Shown here piece after piece: positions 33,790-42,700 of a stretch of 64,000 nt of DNA. Source of the DNA: Deltaproteobacteria bacterium (GTDB lineage Bacteria > Myxococcota_A > Polyangia > Polyangiales > JADJMO01); the NCBI GenBank assembly GCA_025363655.1, contig JANYDK010000036.1, forward strand, positions 1-64,000. Reading direction: 5' to 3'. The stretch's first letter is position 1. Each line of letters starts with the position of its first letter. The notes beneath the pieces were generated by a model. The model was given only the letters and a program-made list of their open reading frames with translations. It was not told the DNA's origin and searched no databases. A program made the translations under genes and the position numbers.

Positions 33790-34260
33790 ATGCGCACGAC
33801 CTACGCTATCGCCGCCCTTCTCATTTCGGCTTTCGGATGCTCGAGTAGCTCCGACGCACCGACCACGACCGCAGACTCGGGTGTACCCACCGACACTGCG
33901 ATGGCGGCGGACACGGCGCCGATGGACTCGGGCATGGACATGGGTGGAGCCGTCGACACCGGCATGGTCGATGACACTCCCGCAGGGAAGCCAGTGGCCC
34001 CCACCATGGCGGCAGTCGAGAAGATGGCCGGCTCGCTTCACCTGACGTGGAAACTCAACGATACGGGCTTGAGCAGCGTGCTGGTCTTCCGCAAGAAGGA
34101 TGGTGGGACCTACGCGAAGGTCTACACGCTTCCCGGCAGCGCGACGTCGCAGCACGACATGAGCGCGTCCACGACAGGTTCGACGTATTGCTACCAGGTG
34201 CAGACGGTGAAGGCTGGCGCGAGCTCCGATCTCTCCAACGAGTTGTGCGGAACGCCGTGA
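33790..34260 (+). CDS. Small lipoprotein with Fn3-like domain
   Basis: The 156-residue product has a signal with lipobox SAFGC (about residue 17). A Thr/Asp/Met-rich linker follows (about 20-70, with MAADTAPMDSGMDMGG), whose Met could bind Cu(I). A C-terminal fibronectin-III-like beta-sandwich is indicated by LHLTWKLNDTG, SVLVFRKKDGG and STYCYQVQTVKAG. Two Cys (CYQV and LCGTP) may form a disulfide. AGGAG precedes the ATG. It is the first gene of a three-gene operon with a multicopper oxidase and a di-heme enzyme; the stop overlaps the next start (GTGA). Confidence 0.8.
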   Translation: MRTTYAIAALLISAFGCSSSSDAPTTTADSGVPTDTAMAADTAPMDSGMDMGGAVDTGMVDDTPAGKPVAPTMAAVEKMAGSLHLTWKLNDTGLSSVLVFRKKDGGTYAKVYTLPGSATSQHDMSASTTGSTYCYQVQTVKAGASSDLSNELCGTP

Positions 34261-35180
34261 AGCTCCCCGGTCGCGCGCTGGCCCTTTCGTGCGCATTGCT
34301 CCTAGGTGCGTGCGACACCGAGACTCTCCCCGCCAGCGGCGGCGACGGCGGCCCGACCGAGTACCCACCGACGGGTCGGACCAAGACCTTCGAGCTGACC
34401 GTGAGCGAATTCGACTGGGAGGTCGCTCCGGGCGCGATCTACGACGCGATTGGATACAACCACGCGATACCTGGTCCCAACATCGAGGTCGACGCCGGCG
34501 ATCACGTCGTCATCCACTTGAAGAACGAGGCCAAGGAAGCGCATTCGGTTCATACGCACGTCGTTCGCTTCACCAACGCGAACGACGGCGTCTCCAATGG
34601 CGTCGCCAAACCGGGTGAAACGGTCACGGTCGAATGGGATGCCGTCTTTGCCGGGAGCTTTCCCTATCACGATCACGCCGACATGAACGACGAGGGAGGA
34701 GGAATCTCCGCCGGGCTCTTCGGCGCGTTGATCGTGCACGCTCCCGACGAACCCAAGGCAGCCAACGAAAACGTCGTGCTGCTCTCGGACTTCGACACGA
34801 CTCGCTTCAAGCAGTTGCCCGGCGTTGGCATCGGCGATGCGGGGCCGAGCGAGGTCGGCGAATACCGCGGCGGCCATCAGTACATGCACACCATCAACGG
34901 TCACGCGTATCAGGAATGGTCACCGCACTTCCAGGCGCGGGTCGGCGATCTCGTCCGCTGGCGCGTGATCAGCATTGGTCAGGAATTCCACACCTTCCAC
35001 GTGCACGGCCATCGTTGGGTAGCACCGGGTGGCGTACTTACGGACAACATCAACCTCGGGCCCGGTACGTATGCGACATTCGAATGGAAGGAAGATGCAC
35101 CGGGCGATTGGCTGTACCACTGCCATGTACCCACACACATGGAAGGTGGAATGGTCGGACTGTACAGCGTTGCACCGTGA
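34257..35180 (+). CDS. Two-domain multicopper oxidase lipoprotein
   Basis: The 307-residue protein (GTG start coupled to the Fn3 gene) has lipobox LLLGAC (Cys19). Two cupredoxin domains carry HSVHTH, PYHDHADM, FHTFHVHGH and HCHVPTHMEGGM, so both the trinuclear-type His pairs and a T1 site are present. The size matches two-domain laccases or nitrite-reductase-like oxidases, which act as trimers, rather than the three-domain enzyme at 20433. It probably oxidises Cu(I) or small organics in the periplasm. The neighbouring di-heme protein may accept or supply electrons. Confidence 0.9.
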   Translation: MKLPGRALALSCALLLGACDTETLPASGGDGGPTEYPPTGRTKTFELTVSEFDWEVAPGAIYDAIGYNHAIPGPNIEVDAGDHVVIHLKNEAKEAHSVHTHVVRFTNANDGVSNGVAKPGETVTVEWDAVFAGSFPYHDHADMNDEGGGISAGLFGALIVHAPDEPKAANENVVLLSDFDTTRFKQLPGVGIGDAGPSEVGEYRGGHQYMHTINGHAYQEWSPHFQARVGDLVRWRVISIGQEFHTFHVHGHRWVAPGGVLTDNINLGPGTYATFEWKEDAPGDWLYHCHVPTHMEGGMVGLYSVAP

Positions 35181-35197
35181 CGGCTAGGGGAGGCGAC

Positions 35198-36451
35198 ATG
35201 AGAGACATCATCACGAGCGCAGCGATTCTCGGGTCCGTGCTCCTCGGCGCGACGGCCTGCTCGTCCACGAGCGGGGGCTCGGCGAGCACGATGGAGGAAG
35301 CTGGCGTCGGTGACGTGCCCGGCAGCCTCGTCAATGCGGCGGACGTCCCGATCGACGGCGTGGACAAGGACACCGTTCATCTCTTCGACGACGGCGATCT
35401 TCTCTTCAATCTTCAGCTGCGCGAGCCCGACGGCCTTGGGCCGCTGTTCGTGCGCACCGCATGTGGCGCGTGTCACAAAGAGGGCTCGCGCGGTCCGGGG
35501 CTCGTGCAGAAGATGTCCGTCGTCGGCAGCGACGGCTTCACCGCTGCCGCCGATCAATCGAAGCTGGCATTCGGTCACACGATTCGACTCGGGCTCGCCG
35601 CGGGTGCAAAGACACCGATCAGCGCGCCTTCCGGCGACGCGACGGTGAAGATCTCTACGCGCCTCGGCCCGCCGGTCCTTGGCCGCGGCTTCATGGAGGC
35701 CGTCGCCGACTCCGAGATTCTTCGAGTCGAAGCCGAGCAGAAGGCGCGCACCGACGGCATCCATGGTCACGTCAACCGCGTGGTCTACGGCTCGGAGGCC
35801 AACGTCGACACCTCCTTCTTCGCCTACAAGAAAGGCGATGCCAATTTGATCGGCCGCTTCGGCGTCAAGGCGCGCGTGGCGACGCTCGACGACTTCGTCG
35901 CCGACGCCTATCAGGGCGACATGGGCATCACGACCCCGATGCGTCCCGTCGAGCTGCCAAACCCCGACGGCCTCACCGACGACAAGAAGCCGGGCATCGA
36001 CCTCGAGATCGATCACGTCAATCGAATTGCCTTCTACCTGCGGCGAATTGCAATTCCTCGCCGCGTCGGCTTGACCGATCGCGGCGTGGCACTCTTCGCC
36101 GCTGCAAAGTGCAGCGCGTGCCACGTCCCGACGATGAAGACGCGCGCCGACTACCCTATCGGCCTGATGGCCAACATCGACGCGCCTATCTATACGGACA
36201 TGCTTCTCCACGACATGGGCCCCGAGCTTGCCGATGGCATGACGGATGGCGCCGCCGGCTCGTCCGACTTTCGCACGGCGCCGCTCATTGGTCTGCGCTT
36301 CGCGAAGACCTACATGCACGATGGTCGCGTGACGGATCTCGTCGAAGCCATTCTCGCCCACGGCGGAGAGGCCAAGGTCTCGCTCGACGCGTTCCGTGCC
36401 CTCTCTTCGGCCGACCACGATGCACTGGTGGCGTTTGTTCAGGCGCTCTAG
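35198..36451 (+). CDS. Di-heme oxidoreductase (DHOR/CcP-like) lipoprotein
   Basis: The ATG at 35198 follows AGGGGAGG. The 417-residue protein has lipobox ATAC (about residue 18) and two heme c motifs: CGACH (about 89-93, in FVRTACGACHKEG) and CSACH (about 307-311, in AAAKCSACHVP). It also has the di-heme family segments PPVLGRGFMEAV, NRVVYGSE and LLHDMGPELADG. The family is related to cytochrome c peroxidase. It probably transfers electrons or reduces peroxide at the cell surface. It is the last gene of the operon headed by the Fn3-like lipoprotein. Confidence 0.9.
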   Translation: MRDIITSAAILGSVLLGATACSSTSGGSASTMEEAGVGDVPGSLVNAADVPIDGVDKDTVHLFDDGDLLFNLQLREPDGLGPLFVRTACGACHKEGSRGPGLVQKMSVVGSDGFTAAADQSKLAFGHTIRLGLAAGAKTPISAPSGDATVKISTRLGPPVLGRGFMEAVADSEILRVEAEQKARTDGIHGHVNRVVYGSEANVDTSFFAYKKGDANLIGRFGVKARVATLDDFVADAYQGDMGITTPMRPVELPNPDGLTDDKKPGIDLEIDHVNRIAFYLRRIAIPRRVGLTDRGVALFAAAKCSACHVPTMKTRADYPIGLMANIDAPIYTDMLLHDMGPELADGMTDGAAGSSDFRTAPLIGLRFAKTYMHDGRVTDLVEAILAHGGEAKVSLDAFRALSSADHDALVAFVQAL

Positions 36452-36478
36452 TCGGTAAGCCCGGCTCGACCAGCCCAA

Positions 36479-36979
36479 TCACCCAAAACACTTCCTCGCC
36501 ATGATCGCCATCGACGCCGCAATCACCACCAGAAACACCACCCGCAACCACCCCGGAATCGGCGGCAGTGGCGGTGCATCCTCCCGCGGCGTCGGCGGCT
36601 GATCATGATTCGGCCCTAAATACGCGACATTCTTCGTCGCCTCCGGCCCCACCGTCACGCGCACCAGCATCATCGCCGGCAGGCTCCCTGGCACCGGATT
36701 CGTCACCCGCAACGCCAGCACGTCATCCGTCACCCGCGGCAACGTGATCGCCACTGGCGCGCGCCCCTCGGGAAGTCGATACGCGCCACTCCGCGCACAC
36801 GCATCGCATCCCCCACCGCCGCAGTTGTCGCAACGAAGACGCGCCGGCAATTCGACGTTCAGTCGCGCCCCTTCACGCAGCCACGCCTTGGGCACCACGA
36901 TCGACACCAGCCCGCGCGGCTCGCCCTCGCGCTCATCGAGCCGATCGGGATCGAGCAGGCGCGGCAGCGGATCACTCAT
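36479..36979 (-). CDS. Tail-anchored protein with Cys4 zinc-finger-like motif
   Basis: The 166-residue protein has no signal peptide. It contains CDNCGGGGCDACARSG (about residues 50-65), two CxxC knuckles like a DnaJ-type zinc finger, inside a beta-rich domain (about 20-120). A Pro-rich spacer (about 125-143) and one C-terminal TM helix (WLRVVFLVVIAASMAIMA) complete it. It starts 12 bp after the hpt stop, so the two are probably cotranscribed. The resemblance to the zinc-finger and substrate-binding part of DnaJ suggests a chaperone-like role, which is a guess. Confidence 0.7.
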   Translation of the reverse strand: MSDPLPRLLDPDRLDEREGEPRGLVSIVVPKAWLREGARLNVELPARLRCDNCGGGGCDACARSGAYRLPEGRAPVAITLPRVTDDVLALRVTNPVPGSLPAMMLVRVTVGPEATKNVAYLGPNHDQPPTPREDAPPLPPIPGWLRVVFLVVIAASMAIMARKCFG

Positions 36980-36991
36980 CGCCGAGAGCCC

Positions 36992-37522
36992 TCAACCTTC
37001 GGCGCGCTGGAGCACCCCGAGGAACGGGAGGTTGCGGTATTTCTCGGCGAAATCGAGGCCGTAGCCGATGACGAATTTGTCTTCGATGGTGAAGCCCAAG
37101 TACTCGATCGGCACCTGGATGCGCGCGCGTGCGGGCTTGTGCAAGAGCGAGCAGACCTTGAGCGTGCGCGGCTTGCGCGTGTGCAGGAGGTCGAGCAGGT
37201 AGCTGATGGTCAATCCCGTATCGACGATGTCCTCGACGAGGAGCACGTCTTCTTCCTCGATGGGCTTCGAGAGGTCGTTGGTGATTTGGACGACGCCCGT
37301 CGACTCGGTGCCCTCGCCGTAGGAACGCACGCCGAGGAAGTCGATGCGCATGTGCGGAATTTCGATCGCTCGCACCAAGTCGGCGGCGAAGACGAACGAT
37401 CCTTTGAGGACGATGACGACGACGAGGCGGCGGTCCTTGTAGTCACGGCCGATCTGCGCGCCGAGCTCCTGGACGCGTTCGGCGATTTTGGCTTGGGAGA
37501 GGTACTCGACGATCTGCTCCAT
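36992..37522 (-). CDS. hpt: Hypoxanthine phosphoribosyltransferase
   Basis: The 176-residue enzyme matches the family in length and motifs: VVIVLKGSFVFAADL (PPi loop), LGVRSYGEGTESTG (flexible loop), VLLVEDIVDTGLTISYL (PRPP-binding signature, about 100-116), PIEYLGFTIEDKFVIGYGLD (purine-binding aromatic and Lys) and the NLPFLGVL tail. It converts hypoxanthine or guanine plus PRPP to IMP or GMP in purine salvage. The ATG at 37522 is chosen because the protein start MEQIVEYLS aligns with the usual N-terminus. Confidence 0.95.
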   Translation of the reverse strand: MEQIVEYLSQAKIAERVQELGAQIGRDYKDRRLVVVIVLKGSFVFAADLVRAIEIPHMRIDFLGVRSYGEGTESTGVVQITNDLSKPIEEEDVLLVEDIVDTGLTISYLLDLLHTRKPRTLKVCSLLHKPARARIQVPIEYLGFTIEDKFVIGYGLDFAEKYRNLPFLGVLQRAEG

Positions 37523-37664
37523 GACGCGGGGAGTTAGCGCGGCGCCCGAGGGCCGCCAACGGTGGAGAGAAATGACGCGGGCGCGCTCGCATGGGTGAGC
37601 GCAAGCGATGCAATTTTCCGGGCCCGTGCGTAGGTGCGGCGTGCCTGCTAGGTTGCGCGACTTC

Positions 37665-38828
37665 ATGCCGCTTTCCCTTCGCACCCTCGCGCTCGCGTCC
37701 CTCTCGTCCATCGCTGCTTCGGTCCTCTTCGCCTGCGGCACCTCGCCGGGCGACGTCGTCACGCAGACGGCGAAGACGCGCGATCCGATCATCCACGGCA
37801 TCGATTCGGACGCTTCGCAGGACGCGGTGCTCCTCGTCGAGCACGACGGCGGTGCGGCGGGCATCGACACCTGCACGGGGACGTTGATCGCGCCGAACCT
37901 CGTCCTCACTGCGCGACACTGCGTGAGCACGACGGGCGACGCCGGCTTCAGCTGTGGCGCCGATGGCGTCGGCTCCGTCGAAGGCGCCGTTGGGGCCGAT
38001 TTTCCTGTCGTTTCGCTGAAGGTCTTCATCGGCGTGAGGGCGCCGAGTCCGAGCGCGAAGCCGGCGGGTGTGGCCGCGAAGATCTTCCACGACAGCGCCA
38101 CCAACCTCTGCAACCACGACCTCGCGCTCATCCTTCTCAAGGCGCCCATCGCCGGCGCGCTGGTGGCGTCGATTCGACTCGAGAGCGACGTCAAGGTCGG
38201 CGAAAAGTTCACCGCGATCGGCTGGGGCGAGACCGACAAGACGTTCGATCCGACGGTTCGTCAGCAGCGCACGGGCATCCCCGTCGTCTTCAGCGGCATC
38301 GACAAGATCAACGACGTCCCCTCGAACCAGTTCAACGTCGGCGAGTCGATTTGCTCGGGCGACAGCGGCGGACCGGCCATCTCCGAGGTCACCGGCGCGA
38401 TCATCGGCATCGTCTCCAGCGGCGCCGGCCCGAACCCGTACGATCCGAGCAAGCCCGGCAACGACTGCATCGACGGCGACAACGACTACACCAAGATCGC
38501 GCCCTTCAAGGACACGATCATGGCCGCGTTCGGCGAGTCGGGTTACGCGCCAGTGGTCGAAGGCGCGACGCCGCCTGCCGACACCGGACCGACGACGGAC
38601 ACGGGCGCGACGGGAGACGACGCGACTGCAGCGGCCGACACTGCCGACACGGGCGTCATCACCACCACGCCGGGAACCCCGGAAAACAAGGGCAGCGGCT
38701 GCAGCATCACGACGCGCTCGTCGTCGCCCGAGCAAGGGTCGCCCGAGCAAGGGTCGCCCGAAGGCGTCGTCTTCGGTCTCGGCGCGGCGCTCGTCGCCGG
38801 TGCGCTCGTCACGCGGCGACGTCGTTGA
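37665..38828 (+). CDS. Trypsin-like serine protease with MYXO-CTERM-like tail
   Basis: The 387-residue protein has a signal ending in lipobox-like LFAC (about residue 24) and an S1 protease domain starting near IIHGIDS. The triad is visible: His in LTARHCV, Asp in NHDLALI, Ser in ICSGDSGGP. A Thr/Asp/Ala-rich linker (about 300-345) follows. The C-terminus has GSGCSITTRSS, a 15-bp tandem repeat (SPEQG twice), a TM segment and RRRR, the layout of MYXO-CTERM sorting signals. It should be exported and anchored at the surface. Its last 20 nt overlap the convergent hydrolase gene. Confidence 0.88.
   Translation: MPLSLRTLALASLSSIAASVLFACGTSPGDVVTQTAKTRDPIIHGIDSDASQDAVLLVEHDGGAAGIDTCTGTLIAPNLVLTARHCVSTTGDAGFSCGADGVGSVEGAVGADFPVVSLKVFIGVRAPSPSAKPAGVAAKIFHDSATNLCNHDLALILLKAPIAGALVASIRLESDVKVGEKFTAIGWGETDKTFDPTVRQQRTGIPVVFSGIDKINDVPSNQFNVGESICSGDSGGPAISEVTGAIIGIVSSGAGPNPYDPSKPGNDCIDGDNDYTKIAPFKDTIMAAFGESGYAPVVEGATPPADTGPTTDTGATGDDATAAADTADTGVITTTPGTPENKGSGCSITTRSSSPEQGSPEQGSPEGVVFGLGAALVAGALVTRRRR
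38724..38765 (+). repeat. 15-bp tandem repeat in the protease gene
   Basis: TCGCCCGAGCAAGGG occurs twice in full (38724-38738, 38739-38753), then partly. It encodes SPEQG units between the MYXO-CTERM Cys and the TM helix. A multiple of three keeps the frame, so copy number can vary without breaking the protein. Confidence 0.8.
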
Positions 38829-39660
38829 GGAAGCCGAGCACCGCGGCGGTGAAGGCGTCGTTCTCGTCGCCCACCACCATGTGACCGGCGTCGGCGACGT
38901 CGACGAAGCGTGCGTGCGGAACCAGCGCGAGGAACTCGTCGACGCCCCGTTGGCTCAGCAAATCGCTGCGTTTTCCGCGCACCAGCAGGGCGGGGACGGT
39001 GACGTTCTTCGACACCGCGCGGAGGAACTCGACCGTGGTCGACGCCTGCGGCACGCGCGGGCCTTGGAGAAAGCGCGGATCCCAATGCCAGCGAAGGCGC
39101 CCGTTCTCGCTGCGGCGGAGGTTCTTCGCGAGGCCGGACAAATCTTTCGGGCGCGCGCGATGAGGAAGGTATTCGGCGATGACGTCGGCGGCTTCTTCGA
39201 GCGACGCGAAACCCTCGGGGCGCGCCTTCATGAAGGAGACGATGCGCGTGACGCCTTCGGGCTCCATCGTCGGCGCGATGTCGACGAGCACCAGCGCGCT
39301 GCCGTGGTGGTACTCGGCTTCGGCGACCAGCGCGGAGAGACCTCCGAGCGACGCGCCGACGACGATCGGCTTCTTCGCGAAGCTCGCCGCGACGACGTGC
39401 ACGTCGGAGGCGAAGGACGTCAGCGCGTAGTCGCCCGAAGGAGACCAGTCGCTCTCGCCATGTCCGCGCAAATCGAGCGCGAGCACCGAGAAACCGTGCT
39501 TTCCGAGCGCCCGTGCCGTTTCGGTCCACGCGAAACGCGTCTGACCACCACCATGGAGAAGGAGCACCGGCGCGCCATCGTCGGGACCGAACGCGTCGCC
39601 GACGAGCGTGTTGCCTTCTTTCCCGACGAACGTGCGTTTGCCTGGCGTTTCGATGCTCAT
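38809..39660 (-). CDS. Alpha/beta hydrolase
   Basis: The 283-residue cytosolic protein has the fold signatures LLLHGGGQTRFAW (oxyanion loop), LALDLRGHGESDW, the nucleophile elbow VGASLGGLSA (Ser), ALVLVDIAPTM, and the catalytic His in VADAGHMVVGDE; PALLVRGKRSDLLS precedes the acid. The substrate is unknown; epoxide, ester and dienelactone hydrolases all share this frame. It begins with MSIETPGKRTFVGKEG and has no signal. It is convergent with the protease gene and divergent from the giant lipoprotein gene. Confidence 0.88.
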   Translation of the reverse strand: MSIETPGKRTFVGKEGNTLVGDAFGPDDGAPVLLLHGGGQTRFAWTETARALGKHGFSVLALDLRGHGESDWSPSGDYALTSFASDVHVVAASFAKKPIVVGASLGGLSALVAEAEYHHGSALVLVDIAPTMEPEGVTRIVSFMKARPEGFASLEEAADVIAEYLPHRARPKDLSGLAKNLRRSENGRLRWHWDPRFLQGPRVPQASTTVEFLRAVSKNVTVPALLVRGKRSDLLSQRGVDEFLALVPHARFVDVADAGHMVVGDENDAFTAAVLGFLNDVAA

Positions 39661-39771
39661 TGGAGGAAGACGACGTAGGGCCGGGCGGTCGTCTCGTCCA
39701 CCGACGGCAGACCGAGACCCCGCGGGGTGTCCGTGTTTACCAAGCGGTCAGTCCGGCTAGACTCGCCGAAC

Positions 39772-42700
39772 ATGCGCAAGCTCCTGCCGTTGGTGCTCTT
39801 GGTTGGTTGCGCGAGCCACCACGCCGCGACGTACTCGGATCCATCGCCGCCCCAGGAGACGAGCGCTGCGCCAGCGAGCGGCGAGCTCGGCGAGCTCGCT
39901 CTCGACGGCGGAGGCGCGCGGCTGCGACTCCGGCCCCGTCTTCCCGCGCCGACGAAGATCGGCAAGGCGGCTGGCGCGCGGGTCGAACGCGTGCGCGGCG
40001 AGGTCGTCGAGATCGTCGAGCGACGCCCCGAAGGGCTGGAAATCTCGTGGCGTTTCGAACGTCGCCCTTCGGATGGGAACGCCAGCGTCACGCTCGACGT
40101 CGCGGAAGGAAAGGTCCTCGGCCCCTCCGCCGACGGCGTGCGCGTGCAGCTCGACCGCACGACGTTCCGCATCGGTGACGGCGTCTTCATCGACGCCGAT
40201 GGCGTGCGCACGAAGGTGCCTGCGACGGTCGTCGATGGCGCCATCGCGTACGCGGTGCCTGCCGACGTGGTGAAGTCGTCGCGCTTTCCGGCCGTGCTCG
40301 ATCCCACGGTGAGCGCCGAGGTCGAAGTGGATGCGCCGCCGCTCGTCACGCTCGCGGCGAGCCCGCGCGGAGTCGACTTCGATGGTACGAACTTCGTCGT
40401 CGCGCTCGACGCGCTCGGGACGTCCATCGCCCGGGTGTCACCGGCCGGGGCGTTGGTCGACTCGTCTCCACTTCACGTGGCGAGCGGCAGTGTCATCGCC
40501 ATCGCCAGCGGCACGACCGAGTCGCTCGTGCTCTGGCAGGGCGATCCGACGACGAGCATCGGCTGCTTCGCGACCCGCGTGGGCAAGGACGGCAAGGTCC
40601 TCGACGCCACGCCGCTCGATGTCAGCGGCGGCCAGTGTTACGGCGGCGAGTCCTTGGCGTTCGACGGAGGGCGATACCTCGTCGCTTGGAGCGTCGGTCC
40701 GACGAGCTCGGGCACCACCGACTCCACGGTGCACCTGACCGCCATTTCTCCGGCAGGCGTCGTCAGTCACCTCCCCGACCTGCCGTCGACCTTCACGATC
40801 CCCGCCGCCATGGGAGCGCACGCCCGATTTCGCTGCGCCGGCGGGATCTGCGCGTTGCCTTCATCCGAATACGCTCCCACCGGCACCTGCGTGCTCGCGC
40901 TCATCGGTCCAGGCGCAGCGTCGAAGCTCGTCGGCTGCACGCTCGGCCAGCCCAGCTTCCCCCTGGTGGCGAGCAACGCCGCTGGGTTCGTCGCCGTCGA
41001 AGACGGGAGCCTCGGCGATCCGACGCCACTCGCCTTGAAGCGCATCTCGACGACCGACCTCGTCGGCTCCAGCGAGAAGCTGTCGATTTCGGGAGCGCGC
41101 ACGTTCACCGATTTCGTCGGCGACGGCTCTGGGTACCTCCTCGCCGAGAGCAGCGACGCTGGCTACGGCGTCGCGCGCATCGCTGGGACGACCCCGTTCA
41201 GCCTGGCGTGGAGCGCACCTGCGATCGTCCCGCGGACTCCAGAGCTCGGCACGGGTGGTTCGCCGTTGCTCGCCGTCTCGGGTGGGAAGGCGCTCCTCGT
41301 CTACGACGACCTCCGCTCGACGCCGCTCGGCGTGGTCTTCGACTCCGCCATCGCGCCGACCTCGCCCACGCCGCTGGTGCTCGCACACGGCGCGCCCACT
41401 CAAAGAGGCGTCGTCGTCGCCAGCGACGGAAAGAACTTCCTCGCGGCGTGGACGGAGCTCCGCGGCGACCAGTACCAACTCCGGGCGCGACGTCTCGATG
41501 CCACCGGCAAAGCGCTCGACGCCGCGCCGACCATGCTCGCGACCGCGAAGACGACCTACGCCCCCGAGGCCTTCGGCAACGAGCTCCGACTCGTCTGGGA
41601 CGGCGTTCGCTACGTCGTCGCGTGGCGTCCGTTCAGCGGCAGCGGCGGGCGTAGTCTCTCGCGCGTGCGCGTGGCGCAGGACGGCTCCGTGCTCGACGCC
41701 GTACCCGACGTGGTCGACGTCTCCGGCTACGTGTCCAATACGCCTGCCGTCGCCGGCGGCGGCGGGCGAACGCTGGTGGCTTGGGGTGACGTCGGTGCGC
41801 TCCTGATGCGGCGATACGACGCAACCGGTGCCGCGGTCGACGCGACGCCCGTTCCCCTGGGCGGAACCCTCGAGCTCTATGGCTACACGCCCATCTCCGC
41901 CTCGTACGACGGGAAGAACACCCTCGTCACCTGGCCGACTCCGGCCGGAGTCGCGACCGACCTGATGGGCGTCGTCGTCGGCGATACAGGCGCACCAGGG
42001 ACTCCGTTCGTCGTCTGCGGCGCGAGCGGGCGACAAGATCATCCCGCGAGCGCGTCGAACGGCACGGTTCATCTCGTGGCGTGGAGCGATGCGAACACCA
42101 GCCCCACGCGCATCCGCGCCGCTCGCGTCGATGCCAAGGCCGGCGTCGTCCTCGATGCGACGCCCATCGTCGTCTTCGCCGGCAGCGACGCCTACGATCT
42201 CCCCCGCGTGGTCTGGGACGGCAGCGTCTTCGTCGTCTCCGCCGCGCGCATCCTCAACGCGTACAGCGGCAGCGAGGTCGTGATCGGGCGCGTTCGTGCC
42301 GATGGCGTCGTCGTCGCTGAGCCCACTGCTTCGGCGACGAAGTCTGCGCGGGACTCGAGCCTCGCCTCTGACGGCAAAGGCACCACGATGGTCGCGTTCA
42401 CGCGCGACGTCGTCGAGCCTCCGTACGTCGCCGCGCGCGCACGGCTCGTCACGTACGTCGCCAAACATCCAGCCGGGAGCGCCTGCACCAGCGCCGCCGA
42501 ATGCGAGGACGGCAACTGCGCGGACGGCGTCTGCTGCACCAGCGCGTGCACGGGGCCGTGTCAGGCGTGCGACGTCGCCGGCTCGGTCGGCACCTGCGCG
42601 ACCGCCTCGGGAAGGCCGCACGGGACGCGCACCTGCGGTGGCGGGAGCGACGCTTGCTCGCTCGGCGCCTGCGACGGAAAAGACGGCACCAAGTGCGCGT

